A program made the translations under genes and the position numbers. The notes beneath the pieces are model-generated. The model was not told where the DNA came from, made no database searches, and saw nothing but the letters and a program-made list of their open reading frames with translations. From assembly GCF_023544465.1 (NCBI RefSeq), contig NZ_JALPVL010000007.1, positions 186,001 to 250,000 of the forward strand: DNA of 64,000 nt. Reading direction: 5' to 3'. The stretch is from Paractinoplanes maris. Lineage in GTDB: Bacteria; Actinomycetota; Actinomycetes; Mycobacteriales; Micromonosporaceae. Every line of letters begins with the position of its first letter. The first letter of the stretch is position 1. This document shows, one piece after another, positions 24,920 to 35,400 of this stretch.

Positions 24920-24955
24920 CCCGGGTCTCCCTTCGAGCAAGAAGGGACTGCCGGG
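24920..24955 (-). terminator. Hairpin terminator after corA
   Basis: TCCCTTC pairs with GAAGGGA around a six-base loop, extended by CCCGG/CCGGG with a small internal bulge. It begins 13 bases after the corA stop on the minus strand. No T run. Confidence 0.6.
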
Positions 24956-24968
24956 ACCGGTCTCGGGC

Positions 24969-25973
24969 TCAGAGCCAGTTCTGCTTCCTGAACACCACGT
25001 ACAGGCCGATCCCGACCAGCACCATCAGAGCGACAGCGAACGGATAACCCAGTTCCCACGTCAGTTCCGGCATGGTCCGGAAGTTCATGCCGTAGATCGT
25101 GCCGATGGAGGTGGGAGCGAACAGGATGGCCGCCCACGCGGAGATCTTCTTGACGACCTCGTTCTGATCGTTCGACATCTCGGTGAGAGCGTTGGACATC
25201 TCGGCCAGACTCTTCGTCTCCAGCGTGAGATTGACACTCAGAATGTTCTGCAGGAGCTGCCGGAAAGCGTCGGCCTGCTCGACCAGCCGCAAGGATCGGT
25301 CTTGCACGTCCCTCAGATACTGCCGTTCGTCCTGGTCGAACATGGACTCGTCGATCAGGCGGTCGATCATGCGGGGCAGCGGTTTGGTCGCGCGGTGCAG
25401 AGCGATCACGGCCCGGGAGAGCCGGTACACCCGCCGGGGCGCACCGGCACTGCCGTTGAAGACCTCGTCCTCGATCTCGTCGATGTCGTTCTCCACCCCG
25501 TCGACGACCGGCGCGTAGTCGTCCATGATCTGATCCAGGACGGCACGCAGGACCGCCACCGGACCACGCCGCAACCGGTCGGGCCTGGCATCGAGGGCCT
25601 GGCGCACCGTGGCCATGTCAGGCGTCACGCCGTGGCGGACAGTCACGACGAATCCGGAGCCCAGGAACACGTGGACCTCGCCGAACTCGACCGTCTCGGA
25701 CTCGTCGACGTAGCGGGCCGTGCGCAGCACGCAGAAGAAGGTGGTGCCATCGCGTTCCAGCCGGGGCCGCTGGTGCAACTGAAGAGTGCGTTCCACCGCG
25801 GCCCAGTCGAGGCCGAACTGGTCGGCCACAGTAGTGACCTCCTGCTCGGTCGGCCGGTCGAGCGCGACCCAGGCCCACGCCACGCCGGTCTCGTGGTCCT
25901 CACCCAGGATTCCCGGCTCGAGTTCCTCAGCCGTGCGCATCCCGTCCCGGTAGATCGCGCGATCGACGGTCAT
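24969..25973 (-). CDS. corA: CorA-type magnesium/divalent cation transporter
   Basis: A protein of 334 residues. The large N-terminal cytoplasmic alpha/beta domain and long helix are followed by two C-terminal transmembrane helices. The signature YGMNFRTMPE (GMN at about 295-297) closes helix 1 and the acidic MPEL loop follows. It forms a pentameric channel for Mg2+ (or Co2+/Ni2+). I chose ATG 25973 over a GTG at 26000 that lacks a ribosome site. It is divergent from the SnoaL-like gene and closed by a hairpin. Confidence 0.92.
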   Translation of the reverse strand: MTVDRAIYRDGMRTAEELEPGILGEDHETGVAWAWVALDRPTEQEVTTVADQFGLDWAAVERTLQLHQRPRLERDGTTFFCVLRTARYVDESETVEFGEVHVFLGSGFVVTVRHGVTPDMATVRQALDARPDRLRRGPVAVLRAVLDQIMDDYAPVVDGVENDIDEIEDEVFNGSAGAPRRVYRLSRAVIALHRATKPLPRMIDRLIDESMFDQDERQYLRDVQDRSLRLVEQADAFRQLLQNILSVNLTLETKSLAEMSNALTEMSNDQNEVVKKISAWAAILFAPTSIGTIYGMNFRTMPELTWELGYPFAVALMVLVGIGLYVVFRKQNWL

Positions 25974-26040
25974 CAGGAAACACCCTGACTCTTCGGGCAC
26001 CGGGGAGTGGCAAGGCGAACCGACAACGAGGAGGCAGGCA

Positions 26041-26373
26041 ATGAAAGGCGCATATCCCGAGATCCTCAGCCGTTACTTCAGTTCGGTCGAACGATGCGAT
26101 CTCGACGACCTGCCCACGTGCTTCGGCGACGACGCAACCCTCATCGACGACGGCCGAACGTATCACGGCCGCGCGGAGATCGTCGCCTGGCGGCGGAAGG
26201 CCGGGCAGGCGTACGAGTTCATCGTCGAGGTTCTGGACTGGCAGCAGGCCGACGACGGCACATACGTCGTGGCCACCAACGTCGTCAGTACCGTGTCGGG
26301 GGAACCCGTCGGTCTCATGTTCCGCTTCACGCTGCGGAACCAGCTCATCAGCAGTCTGCAGATCGCGCCCTGA
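26041..26373 (+). CDS. SnoaL/NTF2-like small protein
   Basis: A protein of 110 residues with an NTF2-like fold: an N-terminal helix ILSRYFSSVERCDLDDLPTCF, the strand DATLIDDGRTYHGRAEIVAW, and sheet strands ending in FRFTLRNQLISSLQIAP. The family contains polyketide cyclases, isomerases and many ligand-binding proteins of unknown role. GAGGAGG lies nine bases before the ATG. No pathway context is evident. It is followed by an AraC regulator. Confidence 0.82.
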   Translation: MKGAYPEILSRYFSSVERCDLDDLPTCFGDDATLIDDGRTYHGRAEIVAWRRKAGQAYEFIVEVLDWQQADDGTYVVATNVVSTVSGEPVGLMFRFTLRNQLISSLQIAP

Positions 26374-26494
26374 CGCCCGGCGCCAGGGACGGACCGCCGG
26401 CCGATGGGTGGCCTCGACACCGCGGGCGTCGACCCGTTCGGGCGGCTGGGCGCGATCGCTCCCCGGCCACCGGTCTGTCAGTCAAGCTGTCATC

Positions 26495-27457
26495 ATGCTG
26501 TTCCTGACCGAAAGCACGGGCGACCTCGACGAGGCGCGGTCGATCATCGCCCGGCACTTCTACACCAACTTCGTCGACACGCTCTCCGCCCGGCGTGACT
26601 GGCGAGCACGGTTCGGCATCGCGCCGGCCGGCCCGGTCACGCTGGGCGATCTGAGCTTCGGCACCGATATCCGCATGCAGTTCGGCGACCTGGGTGCGTA
26701 TCACGTCGATGTGCCCCTGAGCGGCGCCGTGACCTGGCGCCAAGGCAACAACCTGGCCCACACCGCCACCACCAGCAGCGCGGCCGTGTTCCAGCCGGTC
26801 GGCGATACGACGCTGGAACGGTGGAGCGGCGACTGCCGGCTGCTGGCCGTCAAAATCGACAAGCAGGCGTTGGAGAACCACCTGGCCGTCCTGCTGGACG
26901 CGCCGGTACCCGGCCCGGTCCGGCTCGGGCCCGCCCTGGACCTGACCAGCGCGGCCGGTGCGAGCTGGCGGAACCTGCTCCGGCTGGTCGCCGTCGAGTC
27001 GGCCCGCAGCGGCGGCCTGCTGCATCATCCCGTGCTGGGCGCCCGGCTCCGGGAGGACCTGATCACCGGATTGCTGCTGGCCGCGGATCACCCGTACCGG
27101 GAGGCGTTGCACCGGCCCCGGCCGACTCTGGCCGCACCCCGCACGGTCCGCAGGGTCGTCGAACTCATGCGCGCCGAGCCGTCGCGGCCCTACACGGTCG
27201 TCGAGCTGGCCCGCGTGGCCGGCGTCAGCCCACGATCGCTGCAGCTGAGCTTCCGCCGCTACCTCGGCATGTCGCCACTCTCGTACCTCCGGGAACTACG
27301 CCTCGGTCTGGCCCACGAGCTGCTCATCGAAGCGGACCCGGCGCAGACCACGGTGGCCGACATCGCCGACCAGGCCGGATTCCCCCACCCGAGCCGGTTC
27401 GCCGCCGCCTATCACCATCGGTACGGCGTCTATCCCAGCGAGACGCTGCGACGCTAG
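26495..27457 (+). CDS. AraC family transcriptional regulator
   Basis: A protein of 320 residues. The N-terminal 210 residues form a cupin-like sensor of the AraC-binding-domain type (FGTDIRMQFGDLGAYHVDVPLSG). The C-terminal 100 residues hold two helix-turn-helix motifs: YTVVELARVAGVSPRSLQLSF and TVADIADQAGFPHPSRFAAAY, ending with the usual YPSETLR. I chose ATG 26495, which begins the sensor domain. The longer in-frame leader from 26408 looks non-coding. Its 3' end overlaps the convergent GGDEF gene by four bases. The target genes are unknown. Confidence 0.88.
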   Translation: MLFLTESTGDLDEARSIIARHFYTNFVDTLSARRDWRARFGIAPAGPVTLGDLSFGTDIRMQFGDLGAYHVDVPLSGAVTWRQGNNLAHTATTSSAAVFQPVGDTTLERWSGDCRLLAVKIDKQALENHLAVLLDAPVPGPVRLGPALDLTSAAGASWRNLLRLVAVESARSGGLLHHPVLGARLREDLITGLLLAADHPYREALHRPRPTLAAPRTVRRVVELMRAEPSRPYTVVELARVAGVSPRSLQLSFRRYLGMSPLSYLRELRLGLAHELLIEADPAQTTVADIADQAGFPHPSRFAAAYHHRYGVYPSETLRR

Positions 27458-28971
27458 GAGATCGCCGGGAGCGTGTCGGCCGCGGGCGGCTGGTGGCGGC
27501 GCACCAGGCCTTTGCCGGCGGCTTTGGCCGCGTACAGCGCCAGGTCCGCTTCGTGCAGGAGACAGTCGAGATCATGGCCGGGTCCGTCCGCGACCGTGAC
27601 GCCCACGCTGCCGTACGCCCGTACCTGACGGCCGGCGATGCTGATCGGCTCGGTCAGCTGCTCGAGGATGCGGTGGCCGACGGCCACGGCGTCGTCGGGT
27701 CCGGCGATGCCGGGGACGACGACGGCGAACTCGTCGCCGCCGAGGCGGGCCACGGTGTCCCCCTCACGCAGTGCGGCCGAGAGCCGTTCGGCGACACCGA
27801 TGAGCAAGGCGTCGCCGGCTGCGTGCCCCAGCGTGTCGTTGACCTGCTTGAAGCCGTCCAGGTCGAGCAGCAGCACAGCGGTGCTGTCGCTCCGCTGTGC
27901 CCGGGCCAGCGCCTCGCGCGCGCGGTCGTAGAAGGCACTGCGGTTGGGCAGCCCGGTCAAGGTGTCGTGGTGGGCCAGCCGGTCCAGGCGGCGCCGCTGC
28001 TCGTGCAGGTCGGCCAGCAGGCCCCGGACCACCAGAAGATTCAGGAACTGCCGGAACATGGCCAGCGCGACCGTGGCCAGCAGGGACCAGACCAGAACGG
28101 GGCTGAGGGTGCCGCTGCGCCCGTAGGCGACGCCCACCGAGGCCAGGGCGACGGCGACGGGAAAATAGGGCAGCGTGCTCCAGGAGCCGGCCGGCGACTC
28201 GGCGGCGGCGGTGTCGCCGGGCAGAACGGCGGTCCGGCTGCCCAGGGCGATGGTGAGACCGGCGATCAGATACACCGCGCCCAGACCGCCGGTGTACCAG
28301 GGAACGTCCTGGGTGTGGTTGCGGACGCTGATGAGTGCGGCGAGAGCGAACGTGCCCATGCCGGCCGCCATCACCCGCATGGATCGGTACTGACCGGCGC
28401 CCGGGCGGGACATGAGCATGAGGGCGAGGGCGGCCGCGATGATCTCGGGCAGCATGGTGACCAGGAACACCGCGCGATCATCGGGTGCGAGGCGGACCAG
28501 CGTGGGCGCGAGCACGAACTGCCACGCGGTGGCGAAGATGGCGCCGGCGACGGTGATGACGTCGATGGCGTACGTCGCCCGGGCCAGCCGGTGGCCGAAC
28601 GGCGGCACAGCCACCAGAATCGCCGGCACCGTCACCGAGGCGGCCAGGATGCCGAGAACGTCGGCCGTAATGTTGAGCACGGAGTTGCTGAGTACCGTGC
28701 CGTCGCCGACGACGGCGCCCACGGTGTAGAGAACGTACGCCGAGCCCAGCAGCGCGGCCGCCACGGCGCCCAGAATCAGCCCCGCCCGCTGACGGCCACG
28801 CCGAGTCCGCGCCTGCCGCCGGAACCCGTCGCAGGCACACCACCCGGCGACCGCGATGGGACCGCTGGAGACGATCAGGCCCGCCCTCAGCGACAGGTGC
28901 GGCAGCGCCAGTTGGAGCACGAGCCCGGCCAGCCCGACGAGGGCGTACCGCGGTGCCGTCCCGACTCTCAC
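27454..28971 (-). CDS. Membrane diguanylate cyclase (GGDEF)
   Basis: A protein of about 505 residues. Nine or so transmembrane helices (first 300 residues) resemble a membrane sensor, then a short coiled linker (LLADLHEQRRRLDRLAHHDTLTG) and a GGDEF domain with intact GGDEF. REGD five residues before GGDEF is an I-site. LLLDLDGFKQVNDTLGHAAGD carries the Mg/GTP residues. I start at GTG 28971, directly before the first helix. An ATG at 29154 would add 61 low-complexity Arg/Ser residues and leave 14 bases to the divergent chemoreceptor gene, so it is less likely, but no strong ribosome site decides it. Confidence 0.87.
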   Translation of the reverse strand: MRVGTAPRYALVGLAGLVLQLALPHLSLRAGLIVSSGPIAVAGWCACDGFRRQARTRRGRQRAGLILGAVAAALLGSAYVLYTVGAVVGDGTVLSNSVLNITADVLGILAASVTVPAILVAVPPFGHRLARATYAIDVITVAGAIFATAWQFVLAPTLVRLAPDDRAVFLVTMLPEIIAAALALMLMSRPGAGQYRSMRVMAAGMGTFALAALISVRNHTQDVPWYTGGLGAVYLIAGLTIALGSRTAVLPGDTAAAESPAGSWSTLPYFPVAVALASVGVAYGRSGTLSPVLVWSLLATVALAMFRQFLNLLVVRGLLADLHEQRRRLDRLAHHDTLTGLPNRSAFYDRAREALARAQRSDSTAVLLLDLDGFKQVNDTLGHAAGDALLIGVAERLSAALREGDTVARLGGDEFAVVVPGIAGPDDAVAVGHRILEQLTEPISIAGRQVRAYGSVGVTVADGPGHDLDCLLHEADLALYAAKAAGKGLVRRHQPPAADTLPAIS

Positions 28972-29168
28972 GCCATGGTCATCGGCAGCCTGCCCGGCGG
29001 CTGAGGACACCGGTATCCGGATGCCGAAAGCCGATCCCGCTTGCGCAAGAGATTGCTTCCGCGGCCGGGTGACCTTGGTGCCGGCACTCAGCAGTCGTCG
29101 CGGCGGAGCCGATGGCTGGTTCGTGAGACCCGATCGCTTGATCGGAGCATACAAAGCCGGAGGCGACA

Positions 29169-30758
29169 GTGAGGAACTGGTCTGTACGGTGGAAAATCAG
29201 CAGTCTGGTGCTGCTGAGCGTTCTGCTCGCCGGTGCGTTGGGCGCGACGGCGCTGGTCAGCATGGACAAGCTCGCCCAGAGTGCCACCACGCAGGACGGA
29301 TATCGTCAGATCCAGGCGTTGCTGGAGAAACTGAACACCAACGCGGCGAACGTCGACAGCTTCGTCAACGCGAACCTCGCCTTCCCGACCCAGACCAAAA
29401 CCTTCGTCGACGGCGCCGCCGGCTACATGGCGGCCGGCGACAGTATCGTGGCCGCGCTGCGTGCGAAGCCCCTCGACAAGGCGGACGCGGCCACGGTGGA
29501 CCCGCTGGCCGGCTCATGGTCATCGTTCACCGATTCGGCCAGATCGATGCAGCAGAGGCTGCTCCAGCCCGTCCCGGCCGGCCTGATCTACAAGTTCGGC
29601 AACGACCTCTACAACGCGTACACGAAATTCTCCGAAGCTCTCACCCAGGCCGCCAAAACCATGGACGCCAAGGCCGCAGCGGCCGCGAAATACCGGGCGA
29701 GCCTGACCGAGCGGGTCAGGTGGATCTTCGGGAGCACTGTCGCGGCCGGCGTCGTGCTCATCACGGCGTTCGGACTCGCGGTCGGCCGCAGCATCATCCG
29801 GCCGTTGACCGGGGCGGTCGAGGCGCTGCGGCGAGTCGCCCGGCGGGATTACACGGTCGACGTCGAGGTGCGGGGCCGCGACGAGATCGGGCAGATGTCG
29901 GAGGCGCTCAACAACGCCGTCGGCGACATCCGATCGGCGATCCTCACCATTGCCGGTGGCGCCCGGTCGCTGAGTTCCGCCTCCCAGCGGCTCACCGCGA
30001 TCAGCTCGGACGTCGGCTCGTCCTCCGCGCAGACCTCCGGCCAGGCCGCCACGGTCGGCGGTTCGAGCATCCTGGTCAACGAGCGGGTCCGCGAGGCCGC
30101 TCAGGGTGCCGAGCAGATGACCGCCGCGATCCGCGAGATCTCGGGCAACACGGCGACGGTCGCCCAGATCGCGCAGAGCGCGGTGTCGACCGCTCAGGAG
30201 ACCACGGCGGCCATGTCGAAGCTGTCCACCTCCACGGACGAGATCGGCAACGTGATCAAGCTGATCACCTCGATCGCCGAGCAGACCAACCTGCTGGCGC
30301 TGAACGCGACGATCGAGGCAGCCCGGGCCGGCGAGTCCGGCAAAGGCTTCGCGGTGGTGGCCAGCGAGGTCAAGGACCTGGCGCAGAGCACGGCCCGGGC
30401 CACCGAGGACATCGGCCACCGCATCCAGACCATCCAGGCCGACACCGGCCGCGCCATCGAGGCCATCGGCAAGATCGCCGGCGTGATCGACGACATCAAC
30501 CAGTACCAGACCTCCATCGCCGGCGCGGTCGAGGAGCAGACCGCCACGACCAACGAGCTGAGCCGGCTCTTCGGCGACGCCGCCCACGCCGCGGACGCGA
30601 TCAACCAGTCGATCGAGCAGGTGGCAGCGACCGCGGATCAGACCGCGGGCGGCGCCACCGCGACCCGCGAGGCGGCGGTCGAACTGCGCCAGCTGGCCGC
30701 CGACCTCAACGACGTGGTGGCCCGCTTCCGCGTCGAGGCCACCACCGCGACGGCGTGA
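29169..30758 (+). CDS. Methyl-accepting chemotaxis protein
   Basis: A chemoreceptor of 529 residues. Transmembrane helix 1 at about 9-30, an extracytoplasmic helical domain (35-175), helix 2 at about 188-210, HAMP (212-265), and a signalling domain with the canonical tip (EQTNLLALNATIEAARAGE, GKGFAVVASEVKDLA). The GTG start is preceded by GGAGG at five bases. It shares the layout of the receptor at 12960 but has a different sensor region, so probably a different ligand. GCCGATGG at 29108-29115 resembles a sigma-28 -10 element, but the -35 match is poor. Confidence 0.92.
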   Translation: MRNWSVRWKISSLVLLSVLLAGALGATALVSMDKLAQSATTQDGYRQIQALLEKLNTNAANVDSFVNANLAFPTQTKTFVDGAAGYMAAGDSIVAALRAKPLDKADAATVDPLAGSWSSFTDSARSMQQRLLQPVPAGLIYKFGNDLYNAYTKFSEALTQAAKTMDAKAAAAAKYRASLTERVRWIFGSTVAAGVVLITAFGLAVGRSIIRPLTGAVEALRRVARRDYTVDVEVRGRDEIGQMSEALNNAVGDIRSAILTIAGGARSLSSASQRLTAISSDVGSSSAQTSGQAATVGGSSILVNERVREAAQGAEQMTAAIREISGNTATVAQIAQSAVSTAQETTAAMSKLSTSTDEIGNVIKLITSIAEQTNLLALNATIEAARAGESGKGFAVVASEVKDLAQSTARATEDIGHRIQTIQADTGRAIEAIGKIAGVIDDINQYQTSIAGAVEEQTATTNELSRLFGDAAHAADAINQSIEQVAATADQTAGGATATREAAVELRQLAADLNDVVARFRVEATTATA

Positions 30759-30770
30759 CGCCGAAGGACC

Positions 30771-32378
30771 TCAGCGGTTGGTCCAGAAGAGCCTCTCACT
30801 CCGGTCGGGGTCCTTGACGATCCGGCAGTCGGCGTCGATCCACATCGTGGCCCGATCCTTCGGGGTGTAGGCGGGCCAGCGCGGCACGTCCCGCGCCGTG
30901 GGACGGCCGTGGTGGGCGAAGCCCGCCCACAGTGCGCTCATGTGCCGCGCGGCGGCCCGCTGGCCCGGCCGGGCGTCGCTGGGGGTGTTGGCGAACTTGA
31001 GAGGGATGTCGGAGGCGTGCGGGGAGCCGAGCGGGAAGGTCGTGCCGGGCACGAGCGTCGGGTCCGGGTAGGCGAGCTGGTACATGAACACGGGCGCGGC
31101 CCGCTGCGCCGCTTTGGCTTCCGCGATTTTGATGGCGTCGCGCCAGATGGGCGACGTGGTGATCGCGAAGTAGACCTGCGCCGGTGTCGCGCCCGGCCGC
31201 GACCGCCGGAAGGTCGCGATGATCCGGTCGAGCTCGGCTCCCTGATAGGTGCCGCTCAACCGCGTACGCAGACCGGCCTCGTCGACGCCGAAGATGTCCG
31301 GCGGTCCGAAGAGGCTGAAGAACACCGTCTCGTCGCGGCAGGTGCCGACCATCAGCGGCTTGCCGGCCGAGAACGGCGCGGCACCGTCGGCGAAGGGGTG
31401 GCGCGGAATGATGTGGCCGTCGACGAAGGCCCCGAAGCCGGGCAGTGCGGGCGGGTCGCCCCAGGGCGCGACCCCGTTGGGGGCTTCGGACAGTTGGATC
31501 TAGAGCAGCCGGGCGGCCGGGATCTCGCGCAGCCGGGGAATGTCCGCGGCGGTCATCCCCAGCAGGGCGAGCGTGCGCGAAGCGCGGTCAGTGGCACCGT
31601 CGCGGGTGGGGAAACGCAGCGGCGCGGCGCTTTCGATGGACGCCTTGTGGAACAACCGTGCGGCTTTCGGCATCGTGTAGACGGCGGCTGTCTTGGCTCC
31701 GCCGCCGCTCTCACCCCAGACCATGATGTTGTCCGGGTCGCCGCCGAAGTTGCCGATGTTCTCGCTCGTCCAGCGCAGCGCGGCGAGGATGTCGAGCATC
31801 CCCTGGTTGGCGGCGTAGTCGCCGTCGGCCAGGTCGCCGAGGAACAGGTAGCCCAGCAGGCCGAGCCGGTGGTTGGACTCGACCACCACCACGTCGTGGA
31901 GCTGGGCCAGCCGCGTGCCGTCCTGCCCGGTGGCCGAGCCGGACCCGATCATGTAACCGCCGCCGTGGTTGTAGAACATCACCGGCCGGCGCTTGCGGTC
32001 GGCGGCCGGGGTCCAGATGTTGAGGTAGAGGCAGTCCTCGGAGGGTGCGGGCATGCGGCCGTTGCCGGTGGGGCCCATCTCGCCGCCGACGGCTTGATAC
32101 GCCGGGTTGGGGAAGTCGACGGCGTCGCGGACGCCGGACCACCGTACGGGTGGTTTGGGGGCCTGGAAACGCAGCCGGCCCAGCGGCGGCGTGGCATAGG
32201 GAACGCCGAGGAACTTGAAGATGCCGTCCTCGCGCTTGCCGCGGACTTTGCCGTACCGGGTGGCCGCCTCGTCAGTTCGGTGGTTGCTGTGCGCCTGGGC
32301 CGGGATCGGCAGGCTCATCGCGGCGACCGCGGACAGCGAACCGCCGATCATCGTCCGCCGGGTCATGGGGGAACTCAT
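30771..32378 (-). pseudogene. Secreted carboxylesterase type B with in-frame TAG
   Basis: Read as one frame, this is a type B carboxylesterase of about 535 codons with a twin-arginine-like signal (MTRRTMIGGSLSAVAAM, ending PAQA). EDCLYLNIWTP, HGGGYMIGSGS and the nucleophile elbow WGESGGGAKTA are present. A TAG at 31500-31502 interrupts it after IPAARLL, and the same frame continues at once with IQLSEAPNG and runs to the normal end. The truncated product would lack the acid and His of the catalytic triad. The start has GGAGG at nine bases. It is the last gene of the rhamnoside operon. This may be a nonsense mutation, a sequencing error or, less likely, readthrough. Confidence 0.82.
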
Positions 32379-32397
32379 GGTCAGACCTCCGTGGTCA

Positions 32398-32426
32398 GCC
32401 GCCCGGAGCACGTGGCTCCGGGCGGC
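32398..32426 (-). terminator. Intra-operon hairpin between GH78 and carboxylesterase
   Basis: A perfect 12-bp stem (GCCGCCCGGAGC pairing with GCTCCGGGCGGC) around loop ACGTG. It lies right after the GH78 stop on the minus strand and before the ribosome site of the carboxylesterase. It may terminate most transcripts or stabilise the upstream message. Confidence 0.6.
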
Positions 32427-32434
32427 GGATGGTG

Positions 32435-35400
32435 TCAGGAGCCGGCGCGCACCGTGAACGTGTGCGAGCCGGACGCCACGGCATACACGGCGTAGGCGCC
32501 GTCGATGCGCTGGAACGTCGCTCGGTGGGAGGCGGCGACGGTGCGCTTGTCCGTGGCCGGCACCCATACTTCGGCCGGGGTGTTGGCGGGGACGGTGACC
32601 GAGAGCGCGAACCGGCCGTCCTTCTTGGTCCAGGACGAGCGGGCCCAGCCGGCCGGGGTCTGGTAGGAGCCGCTCGCCGTCGTCAGGTCGCCCACCGGTT
32701 TCGGCTTGAAGACGAGCCGGTCGTACGCCGTCGATCCGGGAGCCGCCTGGATCCCGGCGAGGCCGGCGTGGAACCATTCCTCGATCTGGGCCAGGATCAT
32801 GTGGTTCTTGGAGTCGCCGCGGTTCCAGCGCTCGCCGATGGTGGTCATGCCGCCCGGGTTGGCCGGCGTCGACTCCAGGAAGTAGCCGTAGCTGGGCTGG
32901 TCGTTCTGCTGCAGCACTTCCCACAGCACGTCGTCACGGTCGCCGTTCATCAACGCCCGCACGATCGGGCCCATGCCGATGGTGCCGCCGCTGAGGTGCG
33001 GTCCGGTCCCGTTCGGGTGGAAGTTGCCGATGAGCTCGACCAGCGTGTCGAGGACCTTGCCCCGGCTGTCCGCCGGCACCAGGCCCGCGTCGAGGGCGAG
33101 CCCCTGCGCCGTCTGGGTCGGTCCCTCGGGTCCGGCGTAACGGCCCTGTGCCTCATCGAAGAAGGCCCGGTTGAAGGCCGCCTTGATCTGCTCGGCCAGT
33201 GCCGCGTAGCGCGCGGCGTCGGCCCGGTGACCGGTGAGCGAAGCGATCCGGGCCATCGACTGGATCGTCAGGTAGTAGCCCCAGGTGCCGGTGATGCGGC
33301 CGGAGACCGGTTCGGCGGAAACCCAGTCGGCCAGGGCCGCGTCGACGTAGTAGCCGTCGACGACCTTCTGCCGCTGGATGTAGTCGACGAAGCGGACCAG
33401 GCGGTCGTAGGAGGCGCTCATCGTGGCGGTGTCGCCGTAGAGCTGGTGCAGGATCGCCGGGACGAGCACGATCGCGTTGCCCCAGTTGATCTCGTCACCG
33501 AAACGGCCGCTGTAACCCCAGTCGTAGACCGGCGCCTTGAGCGCGACGTTGCCCGCCATCGGCGTGTCTGCTGTGGACTGCGCCTCGACGAGGTGCCGCA
33601 TGGTCGTGCGCAGGAACGCGTTGAGCTGGAAGTCGCGGTGGATCGCGCCCATCGGCATCGTGTAGTCGGCCGGGTAGGACAGCTTCTCGCGCCCGGGGCA
33701 ATCGGTGAACACGCTCATGATGTTCGAGGCGAACGAGTACCGGGACATGGTGTGCACGCGGTTGACGCGGGCGTTCGACGACGAGAAGGTGCCCGCCACG
33801 GGAGTGTCCGCCTGCAGGCGTACGCCGGTGATCAGATCCTTGTCCGGCGTGTAACCCGAAGGCAGACCGGTGATTTGGACCCACTGCATGCCGAAGTAGT
33901 TGAAGTTCGGATGCCACTTCTCGTTGCGGCCGCCGGCGGTGGTGTAGGTGTTGAACAGGTCGACGCCGCGCGAGCCACCGCCGCCCATCAGGGACGCCTG
34001 GTCGACCGTGCCGTCGGGCTTGAGCGACTCGGCCGGGGCCATCTTCACGGTCGTGCCGGCGGGCAGGCGCCGCGCGTCCAGGCGGGGCCAGCCGACGATG
34101 TTCTGGCCGAAGTCGAACACCCACGTGCCCGAGGCCGGGTTGGTGACCGCGACCGGCTGGAACTCCTCCTGCACGGTGACCGGCTCGGCGGTCCGGGCCA
34201 CCAGCTTGGTGGCCAGGTTGGGCGGCGGCGCGAACCCGGCGGCGATCCAGCCGGTCGCGCTGCCGTCGCGGCGCTTCGCGGTGGCGCCGAGATCGGCGCC
34301 GGGGGTGTTCCAGCCGGGCTGCTCGCGGCGGGCGTCGTAGTCGGAGCCGGAGTACCAGGCGTCGGTCACCAGCGGGCCCAGCGCCGTCCGCCAGGACCGG
34401 TCGGTCACAATCGTCTCGCTGCTGCCGTCGCGGTAGCGGATCTCCAGGCGGCCGATGAACCGCGGGGTGACGGCCGCGCCGGCCGAGGCGTCGCTGGCGG
34501 CGATGTTGTTGCCGGAGCCGGTCACCTTCGCGCCGGTGGCATGGTTCCCGGCGAGCGCGGGTGTGAAGCTGAGGCTCGTGGCGCCGATCGCGGTGATGGT
34601 CCGCGATTCGAGCCGGTCGCCCCCTCCCCCGGTGTCGACATTGACCGTCCCGCCGACGTGATAGCCGGTGACCGAGCTGAGCTCCACGGTCGTGCTGCCG
34701 GCGGCAGCGTCGGCGGTCAGGGTGCCGTCACCCTTGAGCTGGCTCTGCCACCACGAGTAGGGGGCGGTGCGCCCGACGGCCGGGTTAGTGACACTGCGGC
34801 GTACGTAGGCCGGGCCGTTGCCCAGCTCGACGCCGACCGCGTTGGCGCCGGAGCGCAGCGCGGACGTGAGGTTGTAGGTGCGGTATTCGCTGGAGAGCTG
34901 GTAATTGGAGTTGCCCGGGGCGAGGACCTCGTCGGTGATCTCCCGGCCGTTGACCGTGGCGTGGTGCAGCCCCACGCCGGAAAGGTAGAGCCGGGCGTCG
35001 GCGACCCTCTTGTGCTTCGGCACCGCGAACTGGCGGGCGAAGATCGGCATCGGCTGGTTCTCGGCCCGGTCGGGGTAGTCGATCCAACGGGCCGTGCCCC
35101 AGTCGGCCGGGTCGAGCAGTCCCGTGGTCCACGTGGACGGTGTGGACCAGGCGGACTGCTTGCGGTGGGCGTCCCACACCCGCACGCGCCAGGCGACGGT
35201 GTCGCGCGAACCCAAATCGCGCCCGAAACGAACCTGCTGGCTGTCGCCGGAGACCTTTCCGGTACGCCAGAGAAGGCGCCCGGTGTGCAGGTCGGCGACG
35301 GTCGGGGCGGCCTGGATCTCGTACGCGGTCTGGCGGTCGGCGGCGCAGACGCGCTGCCGGCAGTCGCCGGTCTGGGTCATCTGCCAGGCCAGGGTGGGAC

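Noticed and set aside
29108..29115. Sigma-28 promoter before the second chemoreceptor
   Set aside because: The -10-like GCCGATGG is present but no acceptable -35 element lies at the proper distance.
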